Shown piece by piece: positions 48,040-60,079 of a stretch of 64,000 bases of DNA (position 1 is its first letter; each line of letters opens with the position of its first letter). This stretch comes from Cordia subcordata (taxonomy: Eukaryota; Streptophyta; Magnoliopsida; Boraginales; Cordiaceae): NCBI GenBank assembly GCA_028554755.1, contig JAPTOF010000001.1, forward strand, positions 35,111,501-35,175,500, read 5' to 3'. The position numbers were made by a program, and so were the translations under genes. The notes beneath the pieces were generated by a model, which saw only the letters and a program-made list of their open reading frames with translations, was not told where the DNA came from and searched no databases.

Positions 48040-51000
48040 ATGGCGTACAATCTTGTGCAACTTCAACTTCCAAAACTCACTGTAGACAATTATGGAAGTT
48101 GGAGTATTCAAATGAAGGCTCTCTTTGGTTCTCAAGACCTTTGGGAGATTATTGTGGACGGATATGAAGAACCCACGGCGGAAGCTGAAGCAACTTTGAA
48201 TGCGGAGCAAAAACAATCATTGCGTGAATTAAGAAAGAAAGATAAAAAGGCATTATTTTTGCTTTACCAAGGTGTAGGCAAGTCCATGTTCGAGAAAATT
48301 GCAGAAGCAAAATCAAGTAAAGAAGCGTGGAACAAACTCGCCACTTTGTTCAAAGGAGTGGGTCGTGTTAAAAGAGTTCGTTTGCAAACACTTCGAGGCG
48401 ATTTTGAAAATGCTCACATGAAAGAAGGTGAATTAATTTCTGATTATTTCTCTCGCTTACTTTCAATTGTTAATTAGTTGAAAAGAAATGGAGAAACTAT
48501 TAAAGATGTTCAAGTTGTTGAGAAAATATTGCGATCACTTACAAAGTCTTTTGAGCATGTGGTGGTTGCAATTGAAGAGTCAAAAGACCTGGATCAACTC
48601 ACAATTGAAAAGTTGATGGGATCACTCCAAGTGCATGAGCAACGCATTCAAAAGAATTCTAATGTCAGCACTATAGAGCAAGCTTTGGAATCAAAGCTTA
48701 ATTTACAAGACCAAAAATCAAGAGGTGGAGGTTCTCACATGGAGGATGTGGTAATCAAGGAAGAGCCCGATGTAGAGGTAATTTTCGAAACTCACATCAA
48801 CAAGAAGAAATAAAGAATTTTGGAAATCAACGAGGCAAAGGAAGAGGTAGAGGAAGAGCTGGCCGTGGACAAGGGCGTGGAAATCGGAAAAATATTGAAT
48901 GTTACAAATGCCACAAATTCGGTCACTATGCTTCTGAATGTTGGAATAACAATGAAAACAATCTAATTTTCAAACCTCCAAGCAAGAAAACGAGGAAGAC
49001 ACACTTCTTTTGAAACATGAAGAATCTAGACATCAAATTGATGTTTGGTATCTTGACTCGGGAGTAAGCAATCATATGTGCGGGAAAAAAGAACTGTTTG
49101 AGGAACTTGAAGAAAATGTGGATGGCAATGTGAGCCTGAGAGATTCATCCAAATTAGTAGTGAAAGGCAAAGGTAAAATTAAATTTTATCAAAAGAATGG
49201 TGCTGCATAATTTATCTCTAATGTTTATTATGTACCCAACATGAAAAGCAATAATTTAAGTGTTGGGCAACTACTTGAAAAAGGGTATGTAATACACATG
49301 GAGAATCTTTCTTTGTTCTTGAAAGATGCACATGGAAGACTTATCACAAAAGTTCAAATGTCAAGCAACCGTATGTTTCCGTTGCATCTAAGTACGAGTT
49401 TTGAGAAGTGCCTTCAAGGATTGATTAATAATGAGTCATGGAAATGGCATCTTCGTTTTGGACAGTTGAACTTTAACGGTCTCAAGCTTTTGTCCAATTC
49501 AAACATGGTCCATGGGTTACCATCAATTGAAAAGACAGAATATGTATATGAAGCGTGCACTTTTGGTAAGCAGCAAAGAAATAGTTTTCAAAGTAGAAAA
49601 TCCTGGAGGGCTTATACACCTTTACACCTGGTGCACACAGATATTTGTGGACCTTTTGAGACATCATCTCTCGGAGGTAACAAGTATTTTATTTCGTTCA
49701 TTGATGATTTCAGCAGAAAGCTATGGGTTTATTTTTTTGAAGGAAAAATCAGCTGCTTTTGATATTTTTAAAAATTTCAAGGCATCCATTGAAATGGAGA
49801 GTGGTTGCAAAATTAAAATTCTCAGATCTGACAGAGGTGGTGAATACACCTCAAAAGATTTTCAAGACTTTTGCAGAAAACAGGGTATCAAGCAACAATT
49901 TACAGCTTCATATACCCCATAACAAAATGGCATTGCAGATAGAAAAAATCGCACAAGTTTTGACATGATAAGGACTATGTTGACAGAGAAAAATTTATCA
50001 AAAATTTTCTGGGCTGAAGCAGTGGCATGTACATCTTATTTGTTGAATAGATGTCCAATCAAAAGTGTGAAAAATATGACACCGCAGGAAGCCTGGAGTG
50101 GCCACAAACCAACTGTTAGCCATCTTCGGGTCTTTGGTTGTGTAGCCTATGCACATGTACCAGAGGCGAAAAGGAAAAAGCTAGATAATCAAGATGAAAA
50201 ATGTATTTTTGTTGGTTACAGTGAAGAGTCAAAAGCCTACAAGCTCTACAATCCACTAACTAATAAAATAGTGGTAAGTAGAGACGTTGTTTTTTGTGAA
50301 AATGAAACATGGAGAATGGATGGAGAAGGTTCAAGTAAAGAAAATCAACTTGAAATGAAGAAGAAGAAATGACAAAGCAAGAAATTCCAGAACAAATAGT
50401 GGCGACTCCTCATCGTGCTAGAACTTCTCAAAATCAAAGCTCACCAATTTCAAGCCCTGGGAGTTCTTCATCTCCACCAATCAAGAGTCATAGTCTAAGA
50501 GAGATCTATGAAGAAACCGAAGAGGTAGATTTGCTATGTCTCTATGCTGATCATGAGTCGTTGTCCTTTAAAGAAGCTGTCAAAGAGGATTTTTGGAAGA
50601 AAGCAATGGTGGAGGAAATGTGTTCCATTGAAAAGAATGGTACATGGGAGCTAACTTCACTTCCTGAAAGACAACAATTTATTGGTGTCAAATGGGTATA
50701 CAGAATTAAGAGGACAGCAGATGGAAAGATTGATCGTTACAAGGCAAGGCTTGTCGCAAAAGGTTACAAGCAAAAATATGGGATTGACTACGAAGAAGTT
50801 TTTTCTCCAGTTGCTCGACTTGACACAGTGAGAATGTTGATATCTCTTGCAGCACATCATGGTTGGAAGATATTCCATTTAGATGTTAAATCAGCTTTTC
50901 TAAATGGAATACTTGAGGAAGAAGTCTATGTTGATCAACCTGAAGGCTTTGTAAACAAAGGACAAGAGGACAAGGTGTATTGTTTGAAGAAGGCTTTGTA

Positions 51001-52062
51001 CGGACTAAAACAAGCCCCCCGAGCATGGAATTCTCGAACATCAAATGTCCTCTAGAGCATGCAGTTTACACAAAGAAAAATAAGCAAGGTGAAATGCTTA
51101 TAGCTTGTCTTTATGTGGATGATTTACTTTTTACTAGGAACAGCTAAAAAATGTTTGATGAATTCAAACAAGCAATGTTCAAAGAATTCGAAATGACAGA
51201 TGCTGGGCTTATGTCCTTTTTTCTTGGCACTAAAGTGCATCAACAAGATGATGGCATTTTCATATCACAAAAAAGGTATGCCACTGAGCTACTTGACAAA
51301 TTTAGGATGGAGAATTGCAATCCAGTGGAAATTCCTATTGCTCCTGGTTTAAGAATGACAAAAAATGAAGAAGGAAAATCTATTAATCCCACCCTTTTCA
51401 AGAGCTTGATTGGAAATTTGCATTACCTCACAATCACTAGGCCGGATATTGTCTATGGTGTTAGTCTTTTAAGCTGGTATATGGAATCACCTAAAAAGTC
51501 TTATTGGCTTACAGCAAAAAGGATTTTGAGATATATTAAGGGTACCATAAATTTTGGCCTTTTATACTTCAATAAGGATGATGCTTCATTGTATGGGTAT
51601 TCCGACAGTGATTGGGGAGGTGACCAAGATGAAAGGAAAAGTACAACTGGTTATGTGTTTTTTCTGGGATTAACATCTTTTAGTTGGACATCGAAGAAAC
51701 AAAGCGTGGTAGCCTTATCATCATGCGAAGCTGAGTATATTGCAATATCTTCAGCAGTTTGTGAAGCAATTTGGCTAAAGAATTTGTTGAAGGAACTTAA
51801 TCATCCACAAGAAGATTCAACTGTCATATATGTTGATAACAAATCTGCAATTGAGCTGTCAAAGAATCCAGTGCAACATGGAAGGAGCAAACATATTGAT
51901 CTCAAGTATCATTTCTTACGAGAGCATGTCAAAATGAAGATAATTTCTCTGGAGTATTGCAACACTTCAGATCAAGTGGCAAATATTTTCACGAAGGCAC
52001 TACCAGCTAATGCATTCAAGAAGTTAAGATCTTTACTTGGCATGAGGATGATTTTGGTTTGA
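48040..52062 (+). pseudogene. Copia gag-pol, interrupted by several stops and frameshifts
   Basis: From ATG 48040, gag (LPKLTVDNYGSWSIQMKALF) has a stop at 48475-48477, then resumes and shifts frame before the CCHC knuckle (CYKCHKFGHYASEC, 48899-48940). Protease shows LDSGVSNHM (about 49052). The integrase zinc region has lost ligands (GQLN where GHLN is usual, YEAC where CEGC is usual). The catalytic part shows HTDICGP, FIDDFSRKLW and SDRGGEYTS. Reverse transcriptase begins near 50540 ([27 protein letters not shown]), loses about 27 bp near 51030, and shows LYVDD near 51113 with a stop at 51146. RNase H (YSDSDWGGD, SSCEAEYIA, VDNKSAIEL) is intact to the stop at 52062. Not functional, but order PR-INT-RT-RH confirms Copia. 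Confidence 0.93.
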
Positions 52063-52069
52063 AGGGGGG

Positions 52070-52472
52070 TGTTGGAGAATGCAAACCAAAATTAATTAGA
52101 TACAAGGAATAATGATTGGTTCATGGAACTTAGCAAAGGGAGATTCATGTACATACATGATACATCTTTGATAGCCATGAACTTAGTTAAATGTGTTTAG
52201 TTTTCCTGGATATTCATTAAATGTGTGGAGTAGGCTAGTATTAGTATAAATAGGAGTGCTTTACAAAGTGTTTTGACAAACAAGAGAGAAAAGGAAAAAG
52301 TGTGAGTGGAAAGAGAAAATATTGAGAGAAAAGTGAGTTCTATTGTAAAGGCAGTAGCCTATATACTTTGAGAATTTTATATTCAATACATATCATATTT
52401 AATGGTAATTTTATTCTTCTTTGTGCTCTCAAATTTGTTTAAGTAATTGTAAATCCAAAATAGTTTCCAACA
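52070..52472 (+). repeat. 3' LTR of the Copia element
   Basis: 403 bp, 3' partner of 47592-47995, followed by CATCT. Confidence 0.93.
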
Positions 52473-52823
52473 CATCTGACATGATCACAACGAGTCAGAC
52501 ATCCCAACCTTCATGCATCATCACAATCCTTAACATTGCACCACTTTATTAATTATCGTGCCATCATCCAAAATAAGAAAATATAAACATGATCCTTGCA
52601 ACCTTCACCAATTCGTGAGGACCTTCACTTGTGGCGCAAATCCATCATGAGGAATCAGCCAGGATTGGTAATTTTTTTTTCCAAAGAAAAAAATTGAAAA
52701 GTTGCCAAGACTAACCAAGACAATCTTTATAGATTTTGAATTGGAAGCGAAGAACGCACGTCCATGTGCAAAGTTTTTCATATTACAATAAACAATGCAT
52801 GCAACAGTATCTTGTGCACTTAC

Positions 52824-53203
52824 GAGCCTGTTTGGCTTTGCTTAATTTTAAGTACTTATAAGTAAAAAGTTGCTTTTAAATTAATAACAAATAAGCAGAG
52901 ATGTGTTTGGATAATATGTATTTATAAGGTACTGATATGTTTGGTAAATAAGTGTTTATAAGAAGCAATAGTAATTAAAATAACTAAAAAGGATATTAAC
53001 TTATAATTTGTTTCTCATTTTTAAGGACAAACAAGTTTCTTTACTCAGTTTGACCATTAGCTTATATGTGCCCAAACAAAAAGTTGCTCCCCATTCTTTT
53101 TTTTTTTTCCCAAGCTTATATAAGTAACCAAAAATTGTTTAAAAGTTGATTTGCCAAACATATCCATTTTCATTTTTGACTAATGCAAAGCCAAACACCC
53201 TCT
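52824..53203. mobile_element. MITE-like sequence inside the older LTR element
   Basis: Ends GAGCCTGTTTGGCTTTGC and GCAAAGCCAAACACCCTC are inverted repeats. AT-rich interior with AAGTACTTATAAGTAA words. No unambiguous target duplication. Confidence 0.5.
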
Positions 53204-54046
53204 TATACGTACAATATGTATACAGAATTTTGAATACTTGTATTTGTTGTTTTTTTTCTTTTTTTTAATGGTTGAAGCGTTACAAAGTCTAAACCAAGAC
53301 AACTTTTACTTTTCGAACAAAGAAGACACAAGTTGTTTAGTTTCAGAACATATCAACGTGTTATGAGTAATGAGTAACACCAACCATCTAGTTGAATATT
53401 AATCCGTATTCTTGCTGCCTACTCATCATCTTTTTCGGTAACACATGGAAGAGACCAACTCATGAAAGATTAGTTTATAAAGACATTGTTTTTCCTTTCG
53501 AAGAATTTAAAAAAAATGAGTAAACAGATAACGCTAGTGCTCCGATGCCCAAATCAAAAAATAAATTAAGAAATCACTTTGATTTTCATATATAATTTTT
53601 ACGATTATACATCAATATTAGGTTCATAAATTTAAATATAATAACTCTGATACCACATGTTGAAAAAATTTTATAAACAAAACATGATAAATTTATGAAC
53701 ACTAATATATAAATAGGATTGAGAGCTAGAGTGAAATAAAATCCTTATTTACTTTGCGGATGATATTCTTACATCTAGATTTTCGCCCAGGATCGTAGTT
53801 GATAGATTGCTTCTCTCCTTTGTCTCTAAATTTTCTGATGGGGAATGGAGATAACATTCGCCCAGGATCGTAGTTGATAGTCATGTCTTTTAGAGATAGG
53901 AGAGGGGATCAATCAAATTAATTAATTTAGTCATGGATCTACCCATCACAAGTCCAATGACTATACCCAATGCTTAATCACACACATGGTATAGGCTTAT
54001 ACACATCATCTTATTAAAATATAGAGTCCAATATTCTTATATAAGA

Positions 54047-54371
54047 GTAGCGGTTAAGCACAATAAATAAACAAAATCCAACCCTTTCTTTAAATTTAAG
54101 CTTTTAAATGAGAAGGTAATATATGGATGCATCTACATATTTGTATAGGTACCCGTATCACATATAGTATGTTTCTAGATCTTTGGTGGTCCTCATATAT
54201 CTTCCTTTCCTGTGGATTATCGTACAGGTGAATATATTTATCAACATTCGAAATTTTTGTAAGGAGAAAAATATAATCGTTGTTCATGGCATTTCAGTGG
54301 AAATATTTTTTCAAGGCCATGCTCAAGGTTAGTGCCAGCATTATACTTTTTCTCGAGAGGAGGTTACACCA
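54047..54371. other. Copy B flank, aligned with copy A 15835-16110
   Basis: Non-coding duplicated sequence between the LTR element and the next insertion. The shared word is AGATCTTTGGTGGTCCTCAT. Confidence 0.6.
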
Positions 54372-56035
54372 TATGGAGCATGGACATGGTATCTAGACAT
54401 GCGACACAATATAATGTGATATATCGATACATTTTTCAAAAAACTAAAAAGTAATACGCTAGACATATGTTAAATAAAATATACTTAAATATATATGTGT
54501 GTGGGTATATATGTCCTTTTTATTTTTATAGTGCTTAAATATCATTTTTATAATAATAAAAAAAATAAACAATACTAAATAACATAATAGTCAACATATA
54601 ACTATTTATAAAAGATTAAACATCATAAAATAACATGTTTATAAAATATAAAATAATATATAATGCTGACAAGCGATGATGCCAACTGAACATGAAGTTC
54701 ACGGGCACCGTTTGTCGAGCACCGATAAGTGAGTTTTGAATTTTTTTTTTTTTTGGGTTTGTGAAGGCGTGAAGCTCCAGATTTGAGAGTAATTTTAGTT
54801 TTAAGGCATCTCAAATTGGGAAGGCAAATTATAACATGGTCCTTCAGGTAGTGCTCTTTCATAACTACATGTTTTCCCAGGACATCACGTCTGCAGGGAG
54901 ATGGTTTCAACTACTTGAGTTATCCCTTGATCACTCCTTCATAATCACGTGCACCCACTCTTTAAAAAAAAAAAAGAAAGAAGAGAAAATAGATATGATT
55001 GTTATTCACACACAGAAACACACACTCACACTCGCGCATATGTGCAAACACACACACAAACACAAACTCATGCACACACACACAAAAACATATACTCATG
55101 CACACACATTGATTCTGATGATGAAAATTCGTGCAAATCTATCTTTTTGTTCAAAGAAGAAGAATCATGGCGAAGTCTTGCTCGCCTTTTCTCCTACTTT
55201 CTTCATCATTACGTTGATTTTTGCCCCTGTGTGAGTTTGTGTGTGAATGTGTGCTTCTATGTGTGAATCTATGTCTGTGTGTGGGGGGTTTGTATGAACA
55301 AATATATGTGATTGTATTTGTGTGAGAGTGGTGAACATATATATATATATATATATATATAGTGGTGAACAAATATATGTAGTTTGGTGAACAATTATAT
55401 GTGGAGTGGTGAACAAATACATATGAACTGATGAAAAAATATATATGGACTGGTAAACAAATAAAGATGTTTGTATTTATGTGTCTGTATGTGTGAGAGT
55501 AGAAAAAAAATATATGTAGGGCAATAAAAAAATATTTAATGTATATATGAAAGTCAATTAACAAAAAATTATGGAGTAGTGAACAAATAAAAATTAAAAA
55601 TATATGTTTTTAACTATACTATACGTGAACAGTAGAGCACAAATAGCACACAATCCATGCACAGTATTTATGCAAGAGTATGTTTTGAGGGACCACGATA
55701 TAAGGTCCCAATTGGCAATTAGACTTTGAGCTTTCTTTTTCTTTTTCTTTTTTATTTTTTAAGTTATTCTAAAATTTTGCCCACAAGTTTGAAAATTGCA
55801 TTACAGCCCCAAAAAATTTTAAAAATTTTAAAAGAAACACGCCATACGTGTCCCCTTCATGTTCCATGCATGTCCCGCTTGTCAGAGGCATATCCTTGCG
55901 TGTTGGAAAATTTCTTAAAAAATATAATTTGTCGGATACACGTGTCGAGCATGTTGGAGGCGTGTTGGTGTTCGACACGTCGTCGATACGGATACACTTC
56001 ATTAGAGAAGCTAAGTTTCCGATCCGTGCTTCGTA
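54372..56035. mobile_element. Mutator-like non-autonomous element (about 1.66 kb)
   Basis: Ends TATGGAGCATGGA and TCCGTGCTTCGTA are inverted repeats at 10 of 13 positions. Flanks GGTTACACCA (54362-54371) and GGCTACATCA (56036-56045) look like a diverged 10-bp duplication. Copy A carries GGCTATATC once near 16127. A CA/TG-rich region (about 55008-55290), with a TA tract at 55337-55362, fills the middle. ORFs there are low complexity and not credible. Confidence 0.6.
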
Positions 56036-56045
56036 GGCTACATCA

Positions 56046-56400
56046 AAGTAATCAAATAAACCTAAGGGAGAAGGTTCCTCTGATTTTATCCCTCAACAAT
56101 ATTCTGAGAGGTTAGGAGGGTTTTTAAAATCCAGTGACCCCCAAAGGTAACCCACTAACCCTTCAACAAGATTTAGATTAGCTTTTCTCTAGAGAGAATG
56201 AATGCTATTTTGCATCATTTTATTGAGCATCCCTTGTTTTCTTACTTCAAATATTGCCTAACTAAAAATATATTCGATCTTTTCTGTTACTTTGAATGTA
56301 ACTACTGCCAAACTTCATGCGGAGTTCAAGAAATTAGGGCTATAAAAAATGAAGGCTTTGAAATGATCGCCAAAATTTTGTATCAATAATGCATGGATTC
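56046..56400. other. End of copy B of the segmental duplication
   Basis: Aligned with copy A 16130-16590, including CTAAGGGAGAA and TTTTGTATCAA. Similarity ends near 56390. Confidence 0.6.
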
Positions 56401-56846
56401 TTCAAATATTTCTTCCATGCTCTTTCTACTTTCTTCCCTAGTTTTTTTCCTCTTGCTTAAAACTAAGAATAAACATGTGATTTGCACAAGGACATCAATA
56501 TTACACGAGAAATATTTACTAAACCCATGAGAAAAATACAATGAGAAATATTTATATGAGAAATATTTGATAGTATATACATTTGAAATATTTACTAAGC
56601 CCATGTCTTTAATTATAATGTTCTTTCTCAATCAGACACTCTTTCACCTAATTTTGTTTCACTTTGTATTTGTAATATACAATTGTTTAATAATAATATC
56701 TTCGATCTAGGTTTTCCACAATGTATGTATATAGTTCTCTCCGAGTCACTAAGAGATGTATTATGGACTTTTGGATTTAGATATTAAAACAAATTAAACC
56801 ATTCAATTAAAAATGTGGCCAATGATTTTAATAAAAGAATTTATCT
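56401..56846. other. Intergenic, no features recognised
   Basis: AT-rich, no ORF of interest. A small repeat ATGAGAAATATTT occurs at about 56540-56565. Confidence 0.5.
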
Positions 56847-56855
56847 TTTATAGAT

Positions 56856-57970
56856 GGATTTTTTGCTAACAGACCCCCTGTGTTATATTGAAACTATATC
56901 GCTGGTTCCTGTGTTCCTAAAATTCTCTATTTATCCCCTTATATTTTGCAACTTGCATGAATACTCCTTCTGTCAAATTTTCCATCAATTTTAACGGATT
57001 GTATACTATACGCTCCAAAAATAAGAGTGGGCTTTGTTTTTGGCCATTAATTGCACATATACCCCCTGCATTTATTTTTTTTAATTGATTAATCATATTT
57101 CTAAAAAAAAAAAGCAAAAAAGAGGAAATTGTGTAAAATGGCAACCATGGTTGAGGGATCCAGGGATAAGCTTGGCAGGTTAAAGGGAAAAGTCATCCCA
57201 AGCTAGTTTATTTATGCTCAAGACCCAAAATTTTTCCAAAAAAAAAAAAGAAAAAAAAAAGGGGGAATTGTGTAAAATGGGAGTCATGGTTGAGGTGTGT
57301 AGGAATGAGCTTGGCAGGTTAAAGGAAAAAGTCGTCCTAGCTAGGAAGCTGGTTTACTTATGCTTAAAACCCAAAATTTCCCCAAAAAAAAAAAAAAGCA
57401 AAAAAAGAGGGAATTGTGTAAAATGACAGCCATGGTTGATGTGTGAAAGGATGTGCTTGGCAGGTTAAAGGAAAAAGTCATCCTACCTAGGAAGCTAGTT
57501 TACTTATGCTCAAAACCCCAAAAAGAAAGCTTCTGCTGATGATGGGGAAGTAGAAGCAACAAAACTAGCAAAGCAAGAGTCATCATCTTCTTCAGGAGTT
57601 GTAAAGTCACAAGTGGAGGACAATGAAGAAGACGATCGTTCATCTTCTTCAGCAGTTGTAAGGTCACAGCAAGGGTAGGGTGTTATGGGCTATTGAAGAA
57701 GATGATCTTTCTTCTTCTTTTTCTTTTTATTTTTATTTTTTATTTTTATATACTTTTAAAAAAATGAAGGCAAAGTGGATTTTTACTAAAATATGATAGT
57801 GGCAAAATAGACATTTTACAAAATCTGCTAATGATTTAACAGAAAAAATGATAGTTGGGGTACGTTTGCAAGTTGCGAAAAAATACAAGGAAATAAGTAG
57901 AGAGTTTTAAAAACACAGGGATCAGCAACACAGTTTCACTATAACACAAGGGTCCATTAGTAAAAAACTC
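56856..57970. mobile_element. TIR element with internal triplicated block
   Basis: Long imperfect inverted ends (about 150 bp, 56856-57005 and 57820-57970) share TTTTTGCTAA/TTTTTACTAA, CCTGTGTT, TTGAAACT and CAACTTGCA. Flanks TTTATAGAT (56847-56855) and TTTATAGAA (57971-57979) suggest a 9-bp duplication with one change. Inside, three tandem copies of a 125-150 bp unit (about 57115-57515) each contain GAATTGTGTAAAATG and CTTGGCAGGTTAAAGG. Bases 57525-57678 can be read as a short Ser/Glu-rich peptide ending in a stop. No transposase. Confidence 0.65.
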
Positions 57971-57979
57971 TTTATAGAA

Positions 57980-58750
57980 TAATAGTTTTGAATTAAGATG
58001 GTTAATTGATTAGATAGCATATTTATTTATTTTGAACCAATAGTGTATTAATTTTGAACATATAGAACAATAGTTTTGAATTAGGACTGTTAATCAGAAA
58101 GCACACTTATTTATTTTGAACCAATAGTGTATTGGAGTTTTGAACTAAAACTGTTAATTGATCAGATAGCACACTTATTTATTTTGAACCAATACTGTAT
58201 AAGTTTTGAACATATAGAACAATATTTTTGAACTAGGACAGTTAATTGATCAGATAGCACATTTATTTATTTTGAATCAATAGTGCATTGGATTTGAATA
58301 TATAGAACAATAGTTTTGAACTAAGAAGGTTAATTGATTAGATAGCATACTTATTCATTTTGAGCCAACAGTGTATTGGTTTTAAACATATAGAATAATA
58401 GTTTTGAACTAGGACTATTGATTGATCAGATAACACATTTATTCATTTTAAAATAGTATATTAATTTTGAACATATAAAACAATAGTTTGAACTGGGATG
58501 GTTAATTAATTAAATAGCACACTTTATTCATTTTGAACCAATAGTGTATTGGTTTTGGATATATAGAATAGCAGTTTTGAATTAGGACTGTTAATTGATT
58601 ACATAGCACACTTATTCATTTTGAAATAATGTATTGATTTTGAACATATATAGAACAATAGTTTTGAACTAGGATAGTTAATTAATCAAATAGCACACTT
58701 ACTCATTTTGAACCAATAGTATATTAGTTTTGAACATATAGAATAATAGT
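57980..58750. repeat. Tandem array, about 88-bp unit, about 8-9 copies
   Basis: Each unit contains variants of ATAGTTTTGAACTAGGACTG, TTAATTGATCAGATAGCACA and TTATTTATTTTGAACCAATA. Units are diverged and some are shortened. It starts immediately after the TIR element at 56856-57970. Confidence 0.85.
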
Positions 58751-59300
58751 GTTAATCACATACCAAATCTACTTGCATATATTTATCCATGGACATGCAT
58801 AAAATTTATGAGATCATAATTTTTATTTTGTGAACTTGCTTTTAAATTTTCAAATATGTAATATAAAAGTTGAATATATAATATAACAATTTGAACATAG
58901 AGTATAATCCAGCTTAGTGGATGGACCTATACCAAACACTTTAGAGGGTTAAAATAATTTAGAAGATCAAATTATTGTAAAATCCAGTTAGAAATCAGAT
59001 CTAAAGTATCGTATATAAAACAGTGAAGATAGCATTCTTATGTGCAGATTCTAGCCTTCTTTCGCTGTTTTATAAACTAACATTCTATATCTTTTAGAAC
59101 TTAGTGATTTAATACTTGCTAATTTAGGAAAAGGGAAAATATTTTAGCAGTGATACATTTAAGTGGAATCTTGCATTAGTAGAAAAAGATGAAGGCGGCG
59201 AGAGTATAGGTAGAACTATTAATGAGTCAATTGAGGTTGTACATATTTTAAAATTGTATATTTTTAAAGTAATTTTAAGCTAACAAATTAATTAACTCAT
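58751..59300. other. Intergenic, no features recognised
   Basis: AT-rich non-coding DNA with no terminal repeats or credible ORF. Confidence 0.5.
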
Positions 59301-59306
59301 GACTGC

Positions 59307-59690
59307 ATAAAGATCTTGGATCTTCTCCTGAACGAGAGGATTGAAAACCAAAGAATCTAAAACAGCTTCACCAGAAGAAGCTGGAGATTCTGCAAACTGG
59401 CAACTAGCAAGCATATGCTACACTTTAAGGTATTAGATTGAAGCAAATCGCTTTTACAAAGTGGCCAACAAGGTTCATTAAGAAACTTATGCCAAATTGT
59501 GCAATACTCCTCATCACTGGATTAGAAGAACATATCAGGCAAATGAATTTTCTTACATATTCAATTTCTAGGAGTCATTTGGAGACTTGAGAATGGAGTG
59601 ATCAGCTAAGATCTTCGAAAGCTTAATTTGTTTTGCTGAAATATCGTTAACAAGCAAAAGGTGTGATGAAGATGGTAATGAAAACATTGT
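59307..59690 (-). pseudogene. Possible two-exon gene fragment, unknown
   Basis: On the minus strand a TATTTATACA box is followed by ATG at 59687-59685, opening 40 codons (SSSHLLLVNDISAKQIKLSK, then ILADHSILKSPND) to a stop at 59567-59565. Past a plausible acceptor (TTCTTCTAATCCAG, near 59522) a second stretch reads DEEYCTIWHKFLNEPCWPLC and, after a frame change, AVLDSLVFNPLVQEKIQDLY to a stop near 59299. The composition looks protein-like rather than random and includes several Cys. I do not recognise the family, and it may be a captured or decayed fragment. Confidence 0.3.
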
Positions 59691-60079
59691 ATAAATAGAC
59701 ACATTGTGAGGAGAGTGTCATTGGTCTCTTAATTGGAGACCAAGCATTACACATAAGAAAGAGAGCAGGCAAGATAAGTAAACAATAATGTTTTTCTTTT
59801 TTTGTTTCTCTCTTGGTTCAGCCCCCTATTTCAAAGCACACTGCAATTGCTTTTCAAGTTTTCATTTCTTTTTATCCTTTTCCTTTTTTTTTTTCCTGAG
59901 GTGAAAGTTCTCTTCACCGTTCACAGGGAAGGTATGTTTCTGTTTGACCAATAATGCTGTGGCATGTGTGAATGTGTCATCTAATTTGAGCCTACATCAA
60001 TGAACTGGTTGAACAACCAATGCAAGCAATCAATAGTAGAACCAATGAGTTTCTTGAGTGATGAATTTTATGTTAAGGT

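Larger units (their letters stand above)
47592..52472 (+). mobile_element. Ty1/Copia retrotransposon, 4.9 kb, nested
   Basis: LTRs at 47592-47995 and 52070-52472 run TGTTGGAG to TTCCAACA. They differ by about 14 substitutions and one 3-bp indel by eye (about 96 percent identical). Target duplication CATCT at 47587-47591 and 52473-52477. Primer site TGGCATCAGCGC at 47999-48010 is an altered initiator-Met site. A polypurine tract AAGGGGGG precedes the 3' LTR. It sits within the older LTR element at 46014-54041, hence inserted later. The gag-pol gene is defective. Confidence 0.95.
46014..54041 (-). mobile_element. Old non-coding LTR retrotransposon, minus strand, hosting a nested Copia element
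   Basis: LTRs at 46014-46430 (417 bp) and 53658-54041 (384 bp) begin TGTTGAAAAAATTTTATA. They are bordered by the duplication TAAGA (46009-46013 and 54042-54046). Just inside the right LTR, the minus strand reads TGGTATCAGAG, the initiator-Met tRNA primer site, so transcription runs leftward. A polypurine tract (AGTGGGAGAA, minus) abuts the left LTR. Without the inner element about 2.3 kb of interior remains and no gag or pol is recognisable. The right LTR has a short internal duplication (CGCCCAGGATCGTAGTTGAT at about 53787 and 53859). Confidence 0.85.

Noticed and set aside
55008..55290. Long ORFs on both strands over CA/TG-rich sequence
   Set aside because: The translations are His/Thr and Tyr/Ile low-complexity products of a microsatellite.
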